A program made the position numbers and the translations under genes. A stretch of 9,865 bases of DNA from Domibacillus sp. (lineage in GTDB: Bacteria > Bacillota > Bacilli > Bacillales > Domibacillaceae), in assembly GCA_031177795.1 (NCBI GenBank), contig JAPSKG010000068.1, positions 1 to 9,865 of the forward strand, given 5' to 3'. The notes below the pieces were generated by a model that was not told the origin of the DNA, searched no databases, and saw only the letters and a program-made list of their open reading frames with translations. Positions 1 to 6,499 of the stretch are shown in pieces. How positions within the stretch are numbered: position 1 is the first letter of the stretch; every line of letters begins with the position of its first letter.

Positions 1-1320
1 GTCACTAATTACACCGTTCTCATAAACTACTTGTCCACGATTTATCGTGCTGACGATTTTGCATGGGAATGTATGGCCAATATATAAGCTGATTTTATTT
101 TTAGCCAGGAAGTTCTCTTCCGTCACAGCAAAAGGTTCTTCAATAGAAACTAAAGCAATATCAGCGTCAAATCCTTCTTTAATTTCCCCTTTGCTTTCAA
201 GCCCGAATCGCTTAGCCGGGTTTGAAGCTGTCCACTGAGCAACATGTTCAAACGGGATATTATGTTTTAATGCCAATTCAATTGTGGAAAGCAGCGAAAA
301 CTGGCCGCCACTGATCCCGCCCCACGCTTGAAAAATATTGTATGTTTCTGGATCTTTTAAATCGCTTGTGCATGGAGAATGGTCAGAAGAAATCATATCA
401 AATTTTTGGTCAATTAACAGCTGAACCAGCTTTTGTTGTTCTTCTGGCATACGAAGCGGCGGTGCGCATTTTGCGACAGCTCCGCGTTCGCGAAGAGCAT
501 TATGGTTGTAAAGCAAGTAATGAGGACACGTTTCTACTGTCACATTCATCCCTTTACGTTTCGCTTCCTCAATTTTTTCAATTGCCTCAGCTGAGCTGAT
601 ATGAACAAAGTGAAGAGGGCATCCTGTCACTTCTGCATAATACAATGCACGCTGGACCGCTTCCGCTTCAGCAGCAATCGGCCGTGTTTCTAAATAATCA
701 TCTGCCGACACCTTTCCTGCTTTTTCTTTTTCTGATTTAAGCCAGTCTGTGATCGGGCCGCTTTCAGAATGAAGTGCCAGCACTTTGTTTAATCCAGCGA
801 TGATTTTCATGCCATTTAATAAAGTGAAGTCATCGACGTTTTCAAACTCTTTGTTTCCAGTTGTTGACAAAAATGCTTTAAAACCAATAACTCCTTCTTC
901 TGCTAACTCCGGCAAATCAGCTTCATTTCCAGGAACAAGCCCTCCCCAAAGAGCAAAGTCCGTATAAGACTTTTCATTTCCTTTTTCCGCCTTAGCAAAA
1001 AGAGCTTCTTTATGGACAGTAGAAGGAATTCCATTTAAAGGCATGTCAAAGTATGTAGTACAGCCTCCAGCTGCCATCATTTGAGAGCCTGTATGGAACC
1101 CTTCCCAATAATCGCGCCCTGGATCACTAAAATGAACATGAACATCAATCATACCTGGAAAAACATATTGCCCTTTCGCATCAATAGTACGATCTGCTCC
1201 TCCTGAAAGCTCTTCACTAATAGCCGCAATTTTTCCATCTTTAATTCCAATGTTTGTTTTTTTAACTCCCTCTGGAAGAACAACGTTTCCATTATAAATA
1301 ATGAGATCAAACCGTGTCAT
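1..1320 (-). CDS. pucH (allB): Allantoinase, 3' end cut by the window edge
   Basis: Cytosolic amidohydrolase-superfamily enzyme that opens the hydantoin ring of (S)-allantoin to give allantoate, the first step encoded in this cluster. Reading from the ATG at 1320, 440 codons are open to the edge. Bacillus PucH is about 446 residues, so only a few residues and the stop are missing. The binuclear metal-site residues are all visible: HVH (H61, H63), the lysine expected to be carboxylated in GFKAFLS (K148), H184 in LHSES, H240 in FVHISS and D313 in SSDHSP. Their spacing is that of allantoinase rather than dihydropyrimidinase or dihydroorotase. The start is preceded by a G-rich stretch (GGGGGGA, about 6 bases upstream) that can act as a ribosome binding site. 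The gene is separated from the upstream gene by 397 bases containing its own promoter and operator candidates, so it is probably a separate transcription unit. Family assignment is secure. Confidence 0.95.
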   Translation of the reverse strand, partial: MTRFDLIIYNGNVVLPEGVKKTNIGIKDGKIAAISEELSGGADRTIDAKGQYVFPGMIDVHVHFSDPGRDYWEGFHTGSQMMAAGGCTTYFDMPLNGIPSTVHKEALFAKAEKGNEKSYTDFALWGGLVPGNEADLPELAEEGVIGFKAFLSTTGNKEFENVDDFTLLNGMKIIAGLNKVLALHSESGPITDWLKSEKEKAGKVSADDYLETRPIAAEAEAVQRALYYAEVTGCPLHFVHISSAEAIEKIEEAKRKGMNVTVETCPHYLLYNHNALRERGAVAKCAPPLRMPEEQQKLVQLLIDQKFDMISSDHSPCTSDLKDPETYNIFQAWGGISGGQFSLLSTIELALKHNIPFEHVAQWTASNPAKRFGLESKGEIKEGFDADIALVSIEEPFAVTEENFLAKNKISLYIGHTFPCKIVSTINRGQVVYENGVISD

Positions 1321-1448
1321 CTTTTTCCCCCCGTTTTTTATGTTTATAAAATTATTTTTTACATTCGTTCACTCAGGAACACACGCTTTCAAGCACTAAA
1401 CGGCAGTTATGCTCATACCTTCCGCCATACTATCAGCCCTATTCTATC

Positions 1449-1477
1449 TTTATATAGAATAACTTTATTTTAAACAA
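1449..1477 (-). promoter_or_regulatory. Candidate sigma-A promoter for pucH
   Basis: On the minus strand TTGTTT (1477-1472) is separated by exactly 17 bases from TATAAA (1454-1449). This is a good vegetative promoter pattern, with a predicted start near 1442 and a leader of about 120 bases before the pucH ATG. A second possible -10, TAAAAT (1472-1467), overlaps it and lacks a recognisable -35. That one would start near 1460. The sequence alone cannot say which is used. Confidence 0.55.
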
Positions 1478-1480
1478 TAT

Positions 1481-1493
1481 GTAACCAAATATT
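1481..1493 (-). promoter_or_regulatory. Candidate PucR box upstream of pucH
   Basis: The minus strand reads AATATTTGGTTAC, which matches 11 of 13 positions of the published B. subtilis PucR box WWWCNTTGGTTAA (mismatches at positions 4 and 13). It lies directly upstream of the TTGTTT hexamer, centred about 45 bases before the start predicted from the TATAAA -10. That is a typical place for an activator. The consensus is recalled from the literature; binding is inferred. Confidence 0.45.
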
Positions 1494-1498
1494 TCTAA

Positions 1499-1523
1499 TT
1501 TATGTAACATTTTATTACATAAA
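1499..1523. promoter_or_regulatory. TnrA-type operator (core 1503-1519) in a perfect inverted repeat
   Basis: TTTATGTAA (1499-1507) and TTACATAAA (1515-1523) form a perfect 9-base inverted repeat around a 7-base spacer. The core TGTAACATTTTATTACA (1503-1519) satisfies every position of the TnrA/GlnR consensus TGTNANAWWWTMTNACA. In Bacillus TnrA acts under nitrogen limitation. The centre (1511) is 51 bases before the start predicted from the TAAAAT -10, the usual spacing for TnrA activation, and 69 bases before the start predicted from TATAAA. GlnR shares the same consensus, so which protein binds cannot be decided here. Confidence 0.75.
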
Positions 1524-1676
1524 TATTCGTTTAATTAGAGTTTATAATATTCATATTTTTTATTCATTAGAAGATTTGTGGTTTTTTACTTTTTTTTTTG
1601 TATAAAACGCCTAATTTGATGATCGAAATCTTGTTGATCCACCATTAACTTCTTCCACATGAGAAAAAGCTGTTTC

Positions 1677-1704
1677 GAAAAGCCCGGTATACCTCGGGCT
1701 TTCA
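1677..1704 (-). terminator. Terminator after the FAH-family gene
   Basis: Inverted repeat AGCCCG (1681-1686) / CGGGCT (1695-1700), extended by flanking A/T pairs, 14 bases downstream of the FAH stop. On the minus strand it is followed by TTTT, so it can act as a short intrinsic terminator. The T-run is brief and some read-through into pucH is plausible. Confidence 0.6.
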
Positions 1705-1717
1705 AAACAACTTTGTT

Positions 1718-2584
1718 TTATTTGCTGTTTTCTACTGGATTAATTAACGCTGGAAAACCGGTCACCCGGCATTCCAATAAATCTCCGTCACGGATTAAAA
1801 CTGATCCTGGAGTGCCTGTTAAAATAATGTCCCCGGGTTGAAGAGTCATAATTTTTGAGAAAAAAGACACGATGAATGAAGGCTGGTACATCATGTTGGC
1901 AATACTGTTTTCATGGTAAACAGTCCCGTTTAAAACTGTTTCAACTTTTACGGTAGTTAAATCGGAAAATTCGTCTTCTGTAACAAAATAGGGACCAAAA
2001 CTGCAAAACGTATCAAAGCTTTTTGCTCGTTGCAAAAAGACGGGGTTTTGGTTTTGAATATCTTTTGCCGTCATGTCTAAACTAGTCGTAAAACCCGCAA
2101 CAACATGAGAAAAATCTGTTTCTTCTACATCCTTGCATTTTTTCCCGATAACAATTGCCAGCTCTGCTTCACCAGCTACATTTGGGGACTGCGGAGGTAT
2201 TTTAATTGTTTCATCAGGGCCGATCAAGCTTGAGTTGGGTTTCATAAAAATAACAGGTTCTGCTTCCGGCGGCTTTCCGGATAGCTCCAACGCTTTTTCC
2301 ATGTAATTCATTCCAACCCCGAATACTTTTTCAGGATGGCGGTACAACGGGGCAAAAGACGTTTGTTTTACCGGAAAACCCTTTTGTGTTTGAAGTAATG
2401 ATTTTCCTTCTTGCTTATACCATGCCTTGATCTCATCAAGTTCTCCTTCTTGCAAAAGAGAAAGCAGTTGTTCCTTCCATTGCTTTCCGGCCATTTCGTT
2501 TATCTGGCTGATCAAAAAAACAAAATCTCCTTCAATAACAGCAGCGTTCTCTATGTTATCAATTTGCACAGTAGCTAATATCAT
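1718..2584 (-). CDS. Fumarylacetoacetate-hydrolase-family protein with an altered catalytic motif
   Basis: 288 residues with the FAH-family C-terminal fold after an N-terminal region of about 80 residues, normal for the 280-300 residue bacterial members. Visible motifs are VFGVGMNYMEKALE (88-100), PVIFMKP (110-116), the metal ligands E139 and E141 in GEAELAIVIGK with D170 in SLDMTAKD, K188 in RAKSFDTF, and PGDIILTGTPGSV (250-262). Family members hydrolyse or isomerise dioxo acids (acylpyruvases, 5-carboxymethyl-2-hydroxymuconate isomerase), and some are annotated as ureidoglycolate lyase, often without experiment. Oddly, the NYxxH motif reads NYMEK: the usual catalytic His is K97 while E100 is kept. 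Its ATG overlaps the stop of the upstream amidase as ATGA (2581-2584), with an AAGGGGA ribosome binding site at 2598-2592 inside the amidase gene, so the two are translationally coupled. Substrate unknown; context suggests a ureido or 2-oxo acid compound downstream of PucG. Confidence 0.85.
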   Translation of the reverse strand: MILATVQIDNIENAAVIEGDFVFLISQINEMAGKQWKEQLLSLLQEGELDEIKAWYKQEGKSLLQTQKGFPVKQTSFAPLYRHPEKVFGVGMNYMEKALELSGKPPEAEPVIFMKPNSSLIGPDETIKIPPQSPNVAGEAELAIVIGKKCKDVEETDFSHVVAGFTTSLDMTAKDIQNQNPVFLQRAKSFDTFCSFGPYFVTEDEFSDLTTVKVETVLNGTVYHENSIANMMYQPSFIVSFFSKIMTLQPGDIILTGTPGSVLIRDGDLLECRVTGFPALINPVENSK

Positions 2585-3774
2585 TTTTGCGTCCCCTTTT
2601 CCCGGCAGTTTTCAGCAAATGATGCAGCCCATTCCAAAAGCCGTTTGTCTTGGTTTCGTCCAGCTATAATCGACAAACCAACTGGAAGACCTCCTACTTC
2701 AGTAAGCGGCAGTGTTACTTGAGGCAACCCGGCAAGACCAGCAATACAAGTTAACTGCATGGCCTTTGCCCGGTAGTGTTCAGCTTTTTCCCCTTGCAGG
2801 TTCAAAAGCGGGGCAGGGCCTGGTGCAGTTGGGATAATAAGCAATGCATCATCTTCAAGAAGCTGATCCATTTGCTGGCGAATTTTTTCCCACTGGTTAA
2901 ATTGGCTTTGGCAATCTTCTTTCTTTAATGCTCCGGCCATCTGAAAACGCTCGGCAATTCCCGGTCCAAAAGCAGGTTGCTCTTTTGTGATCCAAGAGCC
3001 ATGCTGCTCCCAAATTTCCAGTGCTTGAATTGTTCGGAATACGCTTGTCCATGAAGCTAATCCTTCTTCTGCCACTTGAACTTGTTGATATTCCTGTGCG
3101 TGGCTTTTCACCGCTGGCAGCAAGCTTGAGAGCGCTTCTGCGGTTTCTGCATCTGGTAGTGCCCATGCCATTTCCTCAATCAATATGCGTTGAAAAGAAC
3201 CGCTTGCTGTTGAATCAGGAAGCAATACTTCACCTACTTGAGCAAGAAGGCCTGCATCCCGGGCCATCCAGCCGACTGTGTCAAAACTTTTTGCCAGCGG
3301 AATAACGCCGCTTATATCTACTGCACCATGTGTTGGGCGAATACCGTACAAACCGCAATAAGAAGATGGAATTCTCACTGAACCGCCTGTATCTGTTCCA
3401 AGCGAAAAATCAACAAATCCAGCTGCAGTGGCTGAAGCGGAACCACTTGAAGACCCTCCCGGTATACGATCTGGAGCTTTCGGATTTACCGGCGTGCCAT
3501 AATGTGCATTTTCACCGTTTAAGCTGTACATCAACTCATCCGTTTGGACAGTTCCTGTTAGCATGGCCCCCTGGCTCAAAAGCTGTGTAATGGCCGGTGC
3601 TGTTTTATTGGCTGGTTCGTGTGTCCGAAGCCAGTCCGGATTTCCCGCGCTGCATGTATAGCCTTTTATTTCAAAAACATCTTTTACTGCAAAAGTCCGG
3701 TTATTTAATTTGCCAGAACCCGCTGGTGCAAGCTCAATTTCTTTGTTTACAAATGCATTCCCCTGATTATCCAT
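2581..3774 (-). CDS. Amidase-signature hydrolase, AMI1-like
   Basis: 397 residues of the amidase signature family, which cleaves C-N bonds of amides with a Ser-cisSer-Lys triad. The triad is complete: K31 in FAVKDVF, cis-Ser S108 in GGSSSGS and nucleophile S132 in GTDTGGSVR, with the 24-residue S-S spacing seen in FAAH. Flanking sequence (NPDWLRTH, YSLNGENAHYGTPVNP, VDFSLGTDTGGSVR, SFDTVGWMARD) resembles the compact plant AMI1/indole-acetamide hydrolase subgroup more than GatA, whose members are longer. The start is supported by AGGGAGG at 3790-3784, 9 bases upstream. It begins 22 bases after the permease and overlaps the FAH gene by 4 bases, so the three look co-transcribed. Amidase-signature proteins also occur in the hpx purine cluster of Klebsiella. 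A role in hydrolysing oxalurate or oxamate here is inference from neighbours; the true substrate is unknown. Confidence 0.88.
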   Translation of the reverse strand: MDNQGNAFVNKEIELAPAGSGKLNNRTFAVKDVFEIKGYTCSAGNPDWLRTHEPANKTAPAITQLLSQGAMLTGTVQTDELMYSLNGENAHYGTPVNPKAPDRIPGGSSSGSASATAAGFVDFSLGTDTGGSVRIPSSYCGLYGIRPTHGAVDISGVIPLAKSFDTVGWMARDAGLLAQVGEVLLPDSTASGSFQRILIEEMAWALPDAETAEALSSLLPAVKSHAQEYQQVQVAEEGLASWTSVFRTIQALEIWEQHGSWITKEQPAFGPGIAERFQMAGALKKEDCQSQFNQWEKIRQQMDQLLEDDALLIIPTAPGPAPLLNLQGEKAEHYRAKAMQLTCIAGLAGLPQVTLPLTEVGGLPVGLSIIAGRNQDKRLLEWAASFAENCREKGTQK

Positions 3775-3796
3775 TTTGCTTTGCCTCCCTCATTCA

Positions 3797-5122
3797 TTAA
3801 AGCGTTTGCTCTGTTCTGCGATCCAGTCGCCGATTTTCAAATCGAATGTTTTCCAAAAAAAGCGCTAATAAAATTCCGACAAGCAGTCCATTGCTGACCA
3901 GCGGACGAATAAAAGCGGGAACAGACATAAAATATTCTACTGGAAAAAACATAAAAATGATGCCGATAAACAGCGGTACTGCAACACGGTACAAGTTAGC
4001 TGGTGTCATATCAATTTGAGCAAAATAACTGAGTGATGTTTGAAGCAAGCGCATGTATGCGACAAGCAGAGCAGCACTTCCGACGCTTAGCGGCATTTTC
4101 ACCATCAAATTGCCGATTGCAGGAATAATTCCCATTACGATAAACATAAGGCCTCCAAGAATAAACGGCAGGCGTTCTAAAATACGAGTCTGGCTTAAAA
4201 ACCCGATAGAAGAAACATATGGTGCGTATGGAACCATGCCGAATAAGCCAGAGATAACAGTGAAAATTCCTGAAATGGTAAACGATCGACGGTATTGTTG
4301 GTTGGATGTTTGGCTTTTATATAATTCATCTGTGCCTTTTAATGCTCCGAAAGTATTGGATAAATTTAACATACCTGCAATTACCGCTGTTACGATAATG
4401 CCAATGTCAAAAGCCGGCTCACCTAAAAGAAACACTCCAACATCTGCTTCACCCGTTGTGCTGATTTCTTTTTTCCCTGATTTAAACAGCAATTCATAAA
4501 CCACCCAGCCGGCAATGATGCCGATTAAAAGCGAATACCTGCTGATTTTGTGACGCCCTTTCACACTAAGAAAAATAGTCAGAAGCACTACAGCACACGA
4601 CAATAAAAACACCGGTCCATCAATTTGAGGTGATGCTTCCAAAGCACTAAAAGGAATTCCAAGCATTCCTTTTAAAAAAATGGTATTTAGCCGAACGGCC
4701 AGCAAAAAAGTAAAAACTGCCATAACACCCGCATTAAACCATTTTGCTGCATATGGTGACAAACCAGACAATCCTATCAGCATGGTGATTATCCCTGAAA
4801 TAATGATCCCTGCTGAAATGCTGCCCCCAAGTACTGAAAGAGAAATTCCTTGCGCAGGCGCTAAATAGCACAAGCTTAGTATAACTCCCCACCAAAGACC
4901 GGACTGGCCTTCCATTATAGAGCGGCGATGGCCAAGCAGCGCTTGAATAATGCAAGCCGCTCCTGTAAAGAAAAAGGAAAGCTGAAGAAGCGATAATATT
5001 TTTTCTGGTGTTAGTTGAAATGCACTTCCGAGCGTAATTGGGATAACAACCGTATTGGTAAAAAGGAAAAACAGCCATTGAAGACCGGCTGTCCAATGCT
5101 TCAATCTTATCCATTCCCGCAT
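3797..5122 (-). CDS. NCS2-family purine/ureide permease, divergent
   Basis: 441-residue integral membrane protein with about a dozen or more hydrophobic segments and a short charged C-terminal tail, consistent with the nucleobase:cation symporter-2 (xanthine/uracil permease) family that includes the uric acid permeases PucJ and PucK. The first helix (QWLFFLFTNTVVIPI, from residue 15) and a GLFGMVPYAPYVSSIGFLSQT-like stretch (292-312) align with the family. The NCS2 signature usually written [Q/E/P]NxGxxxxT reads SSIGFLSQT here, and the conserved glutamate motif near transmembrane helix 8 (ESxGD) appears as NTFGA (255-260). Both substrate-contact positions are therefore changed. The start ATG at 5122 has GAGGGTGG just upstream. 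It is first of a three-gene group with the amidase and FAH genes. Likely imports a purine, allantoin or a related ureide; specificity cannot be read from sequence. Confidence 0.8.
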   Translation of the reverse strand: MREWIRLKHWTAGLQWLFFLFTNTVVIPITLGSAFQLTPEKILSLLQLSFFFTGAACIIQALLGHRRSIMEGQSGLWWGVILSLCYLAPAQGISLSVLGGSISAGIIISGIITMLIGLSGLSPYAAKWFNAGVMAVFTFLLAVRLNTIFLKGMLGIPFSALEASPQIDGPVFLLSCAVVLLTIFLSVKGRHKISRYSLLIGIIAGWVVYELLFKSGKKEISTTGEADVGVFLLGEPAFDIGIIVTAVIAGMLNLSNTFGALKGTDELYKSQTSNQQYRRSFTISGIFTVISGLFGMVPYAPYVSSIGFLSQTRILERLPFILGGLMFIVMGIIPAIGNLMVKMPLSVGSAALLVAYMRLLQTSLSYFAQIDMTPANLYRVAVPLFIGIIFMFFPVEYFMSVPAFIRPLVSNGLLVGILLALFLENIRFENRRLDRRTEQTL

Positions 5123-5145
5123 GTTTCCACCCTCTTTCCAAAAAT

Positions 5146-5169
5146 GCAGGCCGGCTATGACGGCACTGC
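5146..5169 (-). terminator. Terminator-like hairpin in the permease leader
   Basis: On the minus strand GCAGTGCCG (5169-5161) pairs with CGGCCTGC (5153-5146): 8 base pairs, one bulged T and a 7-base loop. ATTTTT follows directly. It lies between the TATAAT at 5179-5174 and the permease start. It could be a second terminator for pucFG transcripts. A transcript starting from that TATAAT would begin at about 5167, inside the hairpin, and would not contain all of it. Confidence 0.4.
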
Positions 5170-5173
5170 TTTT

Positions 5174-5179
5174 ATTATA
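5174..5179 (-). promoter_or_regulatory. Possible -10 element for the permease operon
   Basis: Perfect TATAAT on the minus strand, 52 bases before the permease ATG. At 17-18 base spacing there is no -35 match, because that position is occupied by a terminator arm (GAGCC). If it is a real promoter, it would need an activator or another upstream contact. No TnrA or PucR box match was found beside it. Confidence 0.35.
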
Positions 5180-5188
5180 CTAAATGTT

Positions 5189-5234
5189 AAAAAGCCGGCT
5201 CGCCCACATGACAAACTTGGATAAGAGCCGGCTC
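5189..5234 (-). terminator. Terminator after pucG
   Basis: Arms GAGCCGGCT (5233-5225) and AGCCGGCTC (5201-5193) form a 9-base-pair GC-rich stem with a 23-base loop. On the minus strand a run of five T follows (5193-5189). It lies just after the pucG stop (5239-5241). Each arm is itself the palindrome AGCCGGCT, so alternative folds exist. It probably ends or attenuates pucFG transcription before the permease. Confidence 0.6.
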
Positions 5235-5238
5235 ACTA

Positions 5239-6486
5239 TTAAATCATTTGTTGTTCAGCAACTGCTGACTCGTATACTTTAAGAGCTGCTTGTAGAGCTT
5301 CTCCTTTTTGAACAGTAGCCCCATGACGGATAAGTGCCGCTTCAAGGCCTGCCAAAACAAACATTACATTTTCTTTTCGGCAGCTGTAGCCCATAGAGCC
5401 AATACGCCAAATTTTCCCATGCAAAGGCCCGAATGAGCTGGCAATTTCAATTCCAAATTGTTCTAACAGCATTGTCCGAACCGCTTCTCCGTCAATTCCT
5501 TCTGGAATGTTTACACATGTAACCATCGGCAGCTTCCATGGTACCTCATTGAAAAGAGTAAGCCCCATCGCTTTTACTCCTTCCATTATTGCTTTTTCAT
5601 GAAGGCGGTGACGGGCAAAGCGCTCTTCCAAACCTTCTTCAAGAACAATTCGAGCCCCTTCGCGCAGCGCGTAAAGCATAGATGTTGCTTCTGTATGATG
5701 ATTAAGGCGGCGCGGGCCCCAATAATCCTGCAACTGGCTTAAGTCAAAATAATTGCTTTGAATAGGATGCGCAACATTCACTGAGTCTTCAGCAGTCCGC
5801 ACTCCTCTTTCTACTTTTTTCCGTGAAGCAAGAATTTCGCTTACTCGTTCATTGAATGTGATTGGCGCCATACCGGAAGGAACTGAAAAGCACTTTTGTG
5901 TTCCACCAATAACCGCATCAAGCTGCCACTCGTCTACTTTCACTTCTGTTCCCGCAATTGTTGCAACTGCATCAACAATACAAAGAATATCCAATTCACG
6001 GCAGGCTTTTCCAATTTTATCAAGAGGCTGCATGCATCCAGTTGACGTTTCCCCGTGTACAATTGCAAGCACTTTTGGCTTAACTCGCTTTAAAGCCTCA
6101 ATGATTTCATCCTGATCAAATACTTGACCCCACTCTGTTTCCATTGTGTGGATTTCCGCACCGTTTCGCTCAGCAATTTCTGTCAGCAAATGACCAAAGC
6201 GTCCAAAGATAGGAATTAACACTTTATCCCCTGGCGCTACTACACTTGTTAAAACTGCTTCAAGACCAGAACGTGATGTACCGTCAATTGGGAAAGCCCA
6301 CTGATTTTTTGTTTGGAAAACCTGGCGAAGCATTTCCATTGTTTCATTCATTATATGAGTAAAAGCTGGATCAAACTGGCCAAGAATTGGTGTGCTCATT
6401 GCACGCAATACTCTAGGATCTGCTTCAACAGGACCGGGTGTCATAATAGTGCGCAAAGGTGTATTTAATTCACGATAAACTGTCAT
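5239..6486 (-). CDS. pucG: (S)-ureidoglycine-glyoxylate aminotransferase
   Basis: Cytosolic PLP-dependent class V aminotransferase. In B. subtilis PucG moves the amino group of ureidoglycine to glyoxylate, giving glycine and oxalurate. The 415 residues match PucG length. Visible are the TPGPVEADPRVL start of the alanine-glyoxylate transaminase fold, DGTSRSG (68-74, cofactor phosphate region), VDAVATIAG with D172 contacting the pyridine ring, the Schiff-base lysine K198 in GGTQKCFS, and R361 in IWRIGSMG for the substrate carboxylate. Q37 in ILGQFDP stands where alanine-glyoxylate transaminases usually have His, which fits the ureidoglycine branch. The ATG follows the pucF stop by 13 bases, and the GGAGG binding site overlaps that stop, so pucF and pucG are one operon with coupled translation. 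A pure alanine- or serine-glyoxylate aminotransferase is the alternative, but pucF, pucH and pucR beside it make PucG much more likely. Confidence 0.94.
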   Translation of the reverse strand: MTVYRELNTPLRTIMTPGPVEADPRVLRAMSTPILGQFDPAFTHIMNETMEMLRQVFQTKNQWAFPIDGTSRSGLEAVLTSVVAPGDKVLIPIFGRFGHLLTEIAERNGAEIHTMETEWGQVFDQDEIIEALKRVKPKVLAIVHGETSTGCMQPLDKIGKACRELDILCIVDAVATIAGTEVKVDEWQLDAVIGGTQKCFSVPSGMAPITFNERVSEILASRKKVERGVRTAEDSVNVAHPIQSNYFDLSQLQDYWGPRRLNHHTEATSMLYALREGARIVLEEGLEERFARHRLHEKAIMEGVKAMGLTLFNEVPWKLPMVTCVNIPEGIDGEAVRTMLLEQFGIEIASSFGPLHGKIWRIGSMGYSCRKENVMFVLAGLEAALIRHGATVQKGEALQAALKVYESAVAEQQMI

Positions 6487-6499
6487 TTTGAGTTCCTCC

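Larger units (their letters stand above)
1321..1717. other. Intergenic region between the FAH-family gene and pucH
   Basis: 397 bases with no convincing gene on either strand. From the FAH stop leftward it holds a short terminator hairpin (1677-1704), an AT-rich segment with a poly-T run near 1590-1600, the TnrA-type operator, the PucR-box candidate, the pucH promoter and a leader (about 1321-1442). The distal leader (about 1373-1445) is noticeably less AT-rich than its surroundings and contains short inverted repeats, but no riboswitch class was recognised. Confidence 0.7.

Noticed and set aside
1321..1442. Purine riboswitch in the pucH leader
   Set aside because: The conserved junction and loop sequences of the guanine/adenine aptamer are absent.
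4053..4499. 148-codon open frame on the plus strand
   Set aside because: It is antisense to the well-supported permease, has no ribosome binding site and no recognisable domain; it arises from the codon bias of the opposite strand.
4734..5141. 135-codon open frame on the minus strand starting near the permease start
   Set aside because: It overlaps the permease in another frame and encodes a low-complexity, Ser/His/Tyr-rich product without family resemblance.
5147..5234. Repeated GCCGGC palindromes as a dispersed repeat or mobile element
   Set aside because: All three copies are explained as hairpin arms in the pucG-permease gap; no target duplication or transposase is present.
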